Source: Candidatus Altarchaeum sp. CG2_30_32_3053
GTDB lineage: Archaea > Altiarchaeota > Altiarchaeia > Altiarchaeales > Altiarchaeaceae
DNA: 18,287 nt
NCBI GenBank assembly: GCA_001873845.1
Contig: MNZY01000216.1
Location: forward strand, 1-18,287
Reading direction: 5' to 3'
The position numbers and the translations under genes are program-made. The notes under the pieces are model-generated. The model did not search any database. It had not been told where the DNA came from and was given only the letters and a program-made list of their open reading frames with translations. Shown here piece by piece: positions 13,532 through 18,287 of this stretch; within the stretch, counting starts at the first letter, position 1, and each line of letters begins with the position of its first letter.

Positions 13532-14437
13532 ATGGTAAAAAGCATTTTATCTGTCAGTGATTTAAATAAACAGGAAATTTTGAATCTGATAAATCTGGCG
13601 GGCATTTTAAAGAAGGATAAAAATTTGTATGGTGATGCACTTGCCAAAAAAATTTTTCTGTTATTGTTTGAAAAGCCGTCAACAAGGACAAGGGTCTCAT
13701 TTGAGTCGGCAATAAAACAGATGAACGGAAAGACGGTATTTTTGGGCAGGGACGAATCACAATTAAGCAGGAATGAACGGATTGAGGATATGGCAAGAGT
13801 GCTTGACAAATATGTTGACTGTGTAATAGCGAGGGTCTATAAGCATAGCGATCTGATAAAATTTAAAAATTCTGCAGGCATTCCCGTAATAAATGCACTT
13901 TCTGATTTGGAGCATCCGGTTCAGATTTTGTCGGATGTGTGGACAATGTTTGAAATTACGGGAAATTTTGATTTTAAACTGGCATATCTTGGCGATTGTA
14001 ACAATGTTTCCAATTCTCTGATTATTGCTTCAAAAATAATGGGATTTGAGATTGCAGTTGCTTCGCCGGGAAAATACAAGTCAAAATATACTGAAAATTT
14101 AAATAAATCAGGGATTAAAAATTTTGAATTTTGTGAAAATACAACAGATGCGGTTAAGGATGCGGATTTTATTTATACGGATGTCTGGACAAGTATGGGG
14201 CAGGAAAGAAAGGACGAAGACAACAAAAGAATTAAGGCCTTTGAGAAATTTCGCATAACAAAGAAATTATTAAGTGTTGCAAAAAAAGATGTTAAAATTA
14301 TGCACTGTATGCCAATACATTACGGAATGGAGATTGAAGAGGAACTGGTTAACAGCAGGCATTCAATCATATTCACGCAGGCAGAGAATAAAATTTATAT
14401 GGAAAAGGCAGTTCTTGTGAAAATTTGGGAGTTTTGA
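13532..14437 (+). CDS. argF: Ornithine carbamoyltransferase
   Basis: Transfers the carbamoyl group from carbamoyl phosphate to ornithine to give citrulline in arginine synthesis; 301 residues from the chosen start. Carbamoyl-phosphate motif STRTR (50-54), HPVQ (128-131), the domain-linker GDCNNVSNSL (154-163) and the ornithine-side DVWTSMGQE (217-225), whose SMG favours ornithine over aspartate. The catalytic-site HCMP (268-271) is followed by IHYG where many relatives have AHRG. An in-frame ATG at 13454 inside csl4 would add 26 unconserved residues, so I use 13532, which aligns with the family start (ILSVSDLNKQEI). Confidence 0.93.
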   Translation: MVKSILSVSDLNKQEILNLINLAGILKKDKNLYGDALAKKIFLLLFEKPSTRTRVSFESAIKQMNGKTVFLGRDESQLSRNERIEDMARVLDKYVDCVIARVYKHSDLIKFKNSAGIPVINALSDLEHPVQILSDVWTMFEITGNFDFKLAYLGDCNNVSNSLIIASKIMGFEIAVASPGKYKSKYTENLNKSGIKNFEFCENTTDAVKDADFIYTDVWTSMGQERKDEDNKRIKAFEKFRITKKLLSVAKKDVKIMHCMPIHYGMEIEEELVNSRHSIIFTQAENKIYMEKAVLVKIWEF

Positions 14438-14486
14438 TTTTTTAGATAATCGATAATCATCTCACTTCGTTCGGAAATTTATACTG

Positions 14487-14510
14487 CGCAACTTTATAAA
14501 TTGCGTTTTT
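14487..14510 (+). terminator. Hairpin plus T-run after argF
   Basis: cgcaa (14487-14491) pairs with ttgcg (14501-14505) and is followed by five T residues, 50 bases after the argF stop. Short stem with a 9-nt loop, so only a weak intrinsic-type terminator. Confidence 0.4.
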
Positions 14511-14650
14511 CAAATCTTTAAAATACGCTCATTTTGTTTCGCTACTTTTATATATTTTAAATTTAAATCTCTGTGATTTTGAAAATGTGCTATAAAAAAG
14601 TGCATCTTTTGCCGTTGTTGAGTATAAAATTTCTAACGAAATTTAAAATA

Positions 14651-14781
14651 AGATTGAAAACTTGCAGTTTTTAGTATTTTAAAATTTCATAGATTTTTAA
14701 AGATTGAAAATCATGCAGATTTTCAGTATTTTAAAATTTCATAGATTTTTAAAGATTGAAAATCATGCAGATTTTCAGTAT
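14651..14781. repeat. 2.6 tandem copies of a 50-52-bp hairpin repeat
   Basis: Units start at 14651, 14701 and 14753 with agattgaaaa and share tattttaaaatttcatag. Each carries a dyad: AAAAC/GTTTT around TTGCA in unit 1, and TGAAAATC/GATTTTCA around ATGCA in units 2 and 3 (14705-14725, 14757-14777). Sequence differs but pairing is kept. Confidence 0.8.
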
Positions 14782-14921
14782 AGTTTTTAGTATTTTAAAT
14801 CTCTACAACTTTGAAAATCACCTTGCTATTCCTCATGCTTCAAAAAATTCTTTTTTATTTTGTGCATTCCTTTCTTTTTTTCGCATTATTAATTTGTTTT
14901 CAAATATTATCTAACTTTCAA

Positions 14922-17711
14922 ATGAATAAAAAAGATCTGAATAATTTCTACAATAAAACCACAGAAGAAATTTTTTCGGACCTGTCAACAACCAGCAAAG
15001 GACTCAGCGAGGAAGAGGCAAAATTACGGCTGCGGAAATACGGATATAATGAATTAAAGATTAAAAAAAAGAGTCCCATTATAAGATTTCTGCTTCAGTT
15101 TCACAATCCTTTGATATATGTTTTGCTTGCCTCCGCGGTCATATGTGCATTTTTAACTATATGGAACGAAGATATAGACATGTGGAATGAGGTCATAGTT
15201 ATCCTGTTGTGTGTTTTTCTGAATGCAATTGTCGGATTTATTCTGGAAGGAAAAGCAGAATCTGCGATTGAAGCGTTAAGAAAAATGACAGTTCATGAAT
15301 CCATCGTCATCAGGGATGGAAAAAAGAAAAATATAGATGCAAAGGACATAGTAATCGGAGACATTGTGGAGATTGAAAGCGGGAAAAAAATTCCTGCTGA
15401 TTTGCGGCTATTTTATGTTAAAAATTTAGAAATAGACGAATCAATATTAACCGGAGAATCCATCCCCGCGCATAAAAATGATAATGCGATCAACAGACAA
15501 AATTTACCTTTATCTGACCAGCGATGCATAGCATTTAGCGGAACTTATGTCACAAAAGGACTCGGAAACGGCGTTGTAGTGGCAACATCTATGAAAACAG
15601 AATTCGGAAAAATAGCAAGACTTGTTGAAGCGACACATGAAATTTCAACGCCTCTGACAAAAAAAATAAACGAATTAACAAAAATTATAATAATTGCAAC
15701 GCTGATATTTACCTTCATAAATTTTATACTTGGAATGGTGATTGGGTTTCCTTTAATTTATTCTTTTTTGGCATCTGTTTCATTTGCAGTTGCGATTATT
15801 CCCGAAGCACTACCAATCGTAGTAGTAGCACTTCTTGCAATATCTGCAACAGTAATGGCAAAGAAAAATGCGATTATAAGAAATTTACCTGCGGCTGAAA
15901 CACTGGGATGTACGACAGTTATATGCACGGACAAGACAGGAACCCTGACAAAAAATCAGATGACTGTGGTTAAAATTTATTCCGGAGGGAAAATTTATAT
16001 TGTCAGCGGAGTGGGCTATAAACCAGAGGGGAAATTTATTCTGAAAGATAAAGAAATCAATCAGGAAATAAATCCATTAATACAACCGGTGGAACTTACT
16101 GAGACATTGCGCGGGGGATATTTATGCAATAACGCACATCTTATACCTCCTGCGGAGGAAAAAGGAGAATATAATATAATTGGAGATCCGACAGAAGGTG
16201 CCCTTATTGTCTCGGCAATGAAGGCAAAGGCACACATATATGCTGAAAAATTTCACAAAATAGACGAGATTCCTTTTGAATCAGAACAGCAATATATGGC
16301 AACTTTACATTCCGGGGAAGATGACAATAAAACAGTGTATGTTAAGGGCTCTCCTGAAAAAATTTTAGAGATGTGTGAATATCAGTTAGTTAATAGCAGA
16401 ATTATAAATCTTACCCATACTGAAAGAGTAGAAATTTTGAAAAGTGCGCATGAAATGGCAAAGGGGGCTTTACGACTGATTGCAGTAGCATATAAAATTG
16501 TGGACAAAGAAAAAATGACCCTTGAAGGGACTGACCTTAAGAACTTAACATTTTCAGGAATTCATGGAATGATAGACCCTCCGAGAGAAGAAGTTATTGA
16601 CGCGATTGAAAAATGCAAAAGTGCAGGAATAAAGGTTGTTATGATAACCGGAGACCATGCTGAAACTGCAAAAGCAATCGCAAAACAAATCGGCTTTTAT
16701 AATGAAGGTGATAAATTTTTGAGCGGAGAAAAATTAGCAAAGATGAGCGATGATGATTTATACAAAATTGCAAATGAAATTTCGGTTTATGCAAGAACTT
16801 CTCCGGAGGATAAATTTAGAATAGTGAAACAGCTTCAAAAGAAAAGGCATGTTGTGGCAGTTACAGGGGATGGAGTGAATGATGCTCCTGCTTTGAAAAA
16901 GGCAGATATAGGAATTGCGATGGGCATAAGCGGAACAGACGTCAGTAAGGAGGCCTCGGATATGGTTCTGGCAGATGATAATTTTGCAACAATTGTTGAT
17001 GCAGTTGAAGAAGGAAGGCATGTGTGGAAAAATTTCCAGAAAAACATATTATTTACTATTCCAACAAATGTCGCTCAGGGACTTATCATATTTTTGGCAA
17101 TAATGCTTGCGCCCTTCATTCCGCTTTTTGCTTTGCGGCTTCCTTTGGAGCCGATACATATTTTATGGATAAATTTAACAGATGCTGTATTTCTGACTCT
17201 GCCCTTAATAATGGAACAGAAAGAAAAAGGTCTGCTGAAAGCCAAGCCAAGAGATCAGAAAGAAAAACTAATTAACGGATTGTTTATTACACGGATCGCA
17301 ATTGTTTCAATAATGATGCTCGTTTCAGCCTTCGGGGTTTATTATTATTTCGGGAATTTTGCTTTAAACAATATTGACGGAAGCGCTGATTTGTTGTTAC
17401 TGACTCAGGCGCAAACAGCGGCCTTTATGGCTGTTAAACTCGTCCATATTGGATTTTTATTTACTGCCCGTTCAATACATAATTCGGCGTTTACTTTCAG
17501 TCCGGTTTCAAATAAATGGATAATAATCGGCGTCACAATTGCCTTTGGAACGCAGCTGATGATAACATATATTCCGTTTCTTCAGGAAATTTTCAGAACA
17601 GCGGCGTTTCCTCCGGAATGGTGGTTTGTTTTGTTCCTGACCCTGCTTTCTGCGTTTGTTGCGGTTGAAATTGAGAAATTTTTAAGGATGAAATTTAAAA
17701 AAGGTGAGTAA
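14922..17711 (+). CDS. P-type (P2) cation-transporting ATPase, Ca2+-ATPase-like
   Basis: Membrane pump of 929 residues. It opens with the cation-ATPase N-terminal domain, including GLSEEEAKLRLRKYGYNEL. The actuator motif is TGES (177-180), PEALP (294-298) lies in M4, the phosphorylated Asp337 is in DKTGTLT, KGSPEK (475-480) is in the nucleotide-binding domain, followed by MITGD (574-578) and TGDGVNDAPAL. The C-terminal membrane domain has the usual six helices, with INLTDA in M6. Glu295 (PEALP) and Asp754 (NLTDA) suit Ca2+ site II, but M5 has NVAQ where SERCA has a glutamate. Substrate may be Ca2+, Mn2+ or Mg2+. I start at 14922; the frame from 14811 adds 37 unconserved residues. Confidence 0.9.
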   Translation: MNKKDLNNFYNKTTEEIFSDLSTTSKGLSEEEAKLRLRKYGYNELKIKKKSPIIRFLLQFHNPLIYVLLASAVICAFLTIWNEDIDMWNEVIVILLCVFLNAIVGFILEGKAESAIEALRKMTVHESIVIRDGKKKNIDAKDIVIGDIVEIESGKKIPADLRLFYVKNLEIDESILTGESIPAHKNDNAINRQNLPLSDQRCIAFSGTYVTKGLGNGVVVATSMKTEFGKIARLVEATHEISTPLTKKINELTKIIIIATLIFTFINFILGMVIGFPLIYSFLASVSFAVAIIPEALPIVVVALLAISATVMAKKNAIIRNLPAAETLGCTTVICTDKTGTLTKNQMTVVKIYSGGKIYIVSGVGYKPEGKFILKDKEINQEINPLIQPVELTETLRGGYLCNNAHLIPPAEEKGEYNIIGDPTEGALIVSAMKAKAHIYAEKFHKIDEIPFESEQQYMATLHSGEDDNKTVYVKGSPEKILEMCEYQLVNSRIINLTHTERVEILKSAHEMAKGALRLIAVAYKIVDKEKMTLEGTDLKNLTFSGIHGMIDPPREEVIDAIEKCKSAGIKVVMITGDHAETAKAIAKQIGFYNEGDKFLSGEKLAKMSDDDLYKIANEISVYARTSPEDKFRIVKQLQKKRHVVAVTGDGVNDAPALKKADIGIAMGISGTDVSKEASDMVLADDNFATIVDAVEEGRHVWKNFQKNILFTIPTNVAQGLIIFLAIMLAPFIPLFALRLPLEPIHILWINLTDAVFLTLPLIMEQKEKGLLKAKPRDQKEKLINGLFITRIAIVSIMMLVSAFGVYYYFGNFALNNIDGSADLLLLTQAQTAAFMAVKLVHIGFLFTARSIHNSAFTFSPVSNKWIIIGVTIAFGTQLMITYIPFLQEIFRTAAFPPEWWFVLFLTLLSAFVAVEIEKFLRMKFKKGE

Positions 17712-17756
17712 AAACCTCGTATAATAAGATCTTTATTCATTTCTGCATTTATAGCC

Positions 17757-17805
17757 ATTTTGACATCTTTTTATAATATTGTTTTTATCCATATATTTAC
17801 TCTTC
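17757..17805. repeat. Dispersed 48-bp repeat, copy 2
   Basis: Matches 124-170. It ends exactly where the 15-bp terminal inverted repeat of the next element begins. Confidence 0.6.
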
Positions 17806-18130
17806 ATCAGTAGTTCCGAATGAAATGTTTTCATTAACAAATTTTGGATTGAAGTTTATGTTTGGCAGTGATAATAATCGTTTTAACTTTTCAGCAGTAA
17901 TATTTTTTTATATTGTGTATTGTTTCCACCCAAATTTTTCAATAACATTTTTAATAACATTTTCAACAACATTAACACATTTATTAAATTCATTGCTTTT
18001 TTTGGAAATTTTTTTAAATTAACGCTTTTAATGCATATAATTCCAAATAATTTTTAATATTTTTAAATTGTTAAATTTTATTAATACAATCATTTATTTT
18101 ATCATAGCAAATGTGTTCGGAACTACTGAT
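17806..18130. mobile_element. Candidate 325-bp MITE or decayed insertion element
   Basis: Perfect 15-bp terminal inverted repeats, atcagtagttccgaa at 17806-17820 and its complement at 18116-18130. The outermost AT could be a dinucleotide target duplication, as in IS630/mariner-like elements, but being self-complementary it cannot be told from TIR. There is no transposase, so it would need one in trans. Confidence 0.6.
17823..17931. repeat. 110-bp direct repeat, copy A
   Basis: Aligns with 18177-18287 at high identity with a 2-bp indel near 17845. Lies within the TIR-bounded element and begins two bases after its left TIR. It holds most of the first half of a 65-codon open frame starting at 17825. 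Confidence 0.8.
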
Positions 18131-18140
18131 TAAATTAAAA

Positions 18141-18181
18141 TTTAAAGTATATATAAATTAAAATAGATTATAAATTAAATG
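18141..18181 (+). promoter_or_regulatory. Leader-like sequence resembling the znuA/feoB leader
   Basis: taaagtatatataaattaaa followed by a gatta...aaattaaa.tg pattern resembles 787-828, with small indels, and ends at an ATG (18179). It may be the promoter of a gene beyond the window. Confidence 0.4.
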
Positions 18182-18287
18182 TTTTCATTAACTAATTTTG
18201 ATATTTTAAGTTTATGTTTGACAGTGATAATAATCGTTTTAACTTTTCAGCAGTAATATTTTTTTATATTGTGTATTGTTTCCACCC
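18177..18287. repeat. 110-bp direct repeat, copy B (runs off the window)
   Basis: Second copy of 17823-17931. The 2-bp indel puts the ATG at 18179 in a frame that stops after 25 codons. The repeat is still matching at the last base, so its true end is outside the window. Confidence 0.8.

Larger units (their letters stand above)
14438..14921. other. Intergenic region with terminator-like hairpin and tandem dyads
   Basis: 484 bases without a convincing gene. It holds the hairpin at 14487-14505 with a following T-run, the hairpin repeats at 14651-14781, and T-rich sequence up to the ATPase start. The open frame of the ATPase runs back to 14811 but adds an unconserved hydrophobic stretch. Confidence 0.55.
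17712..18287. other. Gene-poor 3' region rich in repeats
   Basis: 576 bases without a supported gene. In order: the 48-bp dispersed repeat (17757-17805), a TIR-bounded element (17806-18130) containing copy A of a 110-bp repeat, a leader-like sequence (18141-18181), and copy B running off the window. A 65-codon open frame at 17825 is T-rich and its repeat copy is frameshifted. Confidence 0.6.

Noticed and set aside
14811..14921. 37-residue N-terminal extension of the P-type ATPase
   Set aside because: A Phe/Leu-rich stretch before the conserved cation-ATPase N-terminal domain; ATG at 14922 fits the family.
17825..18022. 65-codon open frame on the + strand
   Set aside because: Composition is Phe/Leu/Thr/Asn-rich, and the duplicated copy at 18177 has a 2-bp indel that breaks the frame; treated as part of a repeat.
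1..18287. tRNA or rRNA genes
   Set aside because: I saw no T-arm or acceptor pattern and no rRNA-like GC-richer stretch.

Overview
The window is AT-rich archaeal DNA. Lineage markers are an MC1-type chromosomal protein, an Orc1/Cdc6 initiator, exosome subunit Csl4, archaeal-type SepF and an A-type ATPase subunit H-like protein. This fits a low-GC euryarchaeon; an uncultivated lineage such as Altiarchaeota is only a guess. Nearly every gene starts in an A-rich context of the form aaaATGG, with no Shine-Dalgarno motif, even inside operons.

Positions 346-7925 form a metal-homeostasis block on the + strand: flavodoxin, a ZnuA-like metal-binding lipoprotein, the DNA-binding protein MC1, FeoB, a two-TM protein with an FmdE-like domain and a four-cysteine N-terminus, two FeoA proteins, a ZIP transporter and a DtxR/IdeR-type regulator. 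znuA-like and feoB share a 66-bp leader (62 identical positions) that includes the start codon and the first codons, so they are probably co-regulated. FeoB carries an internal duplication of a membrane module. The likely scheme is Fe(II) import by FeoB/FeoA with the FmdE-like protein as an undescribed partner, other divalent metals by ZIP and perhaps the ZnuA-like protein, flavodoxin as a ferredoxin substitute, and DtxR sensing the metal.

Positions 7926-9960 look like accessory or decaying DNA: a long RNA-like hairpin, an AAA/DUF4143 ATPase with a one-base frameshift near its N-terminus, and a broken FeoB G-domain fragment. The last two genes are each preceded by a copy of a 53-bp element; the only two differences between the copies are compensatory.

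Positions 10148-14437 hold housekeeping genes. cdc6 (- strand) and sepF (+ strand) diverge from a 385-bp region with a perfect 15-bp inverted repeat, AT-rich 9-bp tandem repeats, a 16-bp direct repeat and an ATAAAC-repeat tract, a good candidate replication origin. Then come the subunit H-like coiled coil, csl4 and argF. A 484-bp gap with tandem hairpin repeats precedes a P-type cation ATPase (14922-17711). The 3' end (17712-18287) has no convincing gene but holds a 325-bp element with 15-bp terminal inverted repeats, a 110-bp direct repeat running off the window, and a repeat shared with the first 170 bases.
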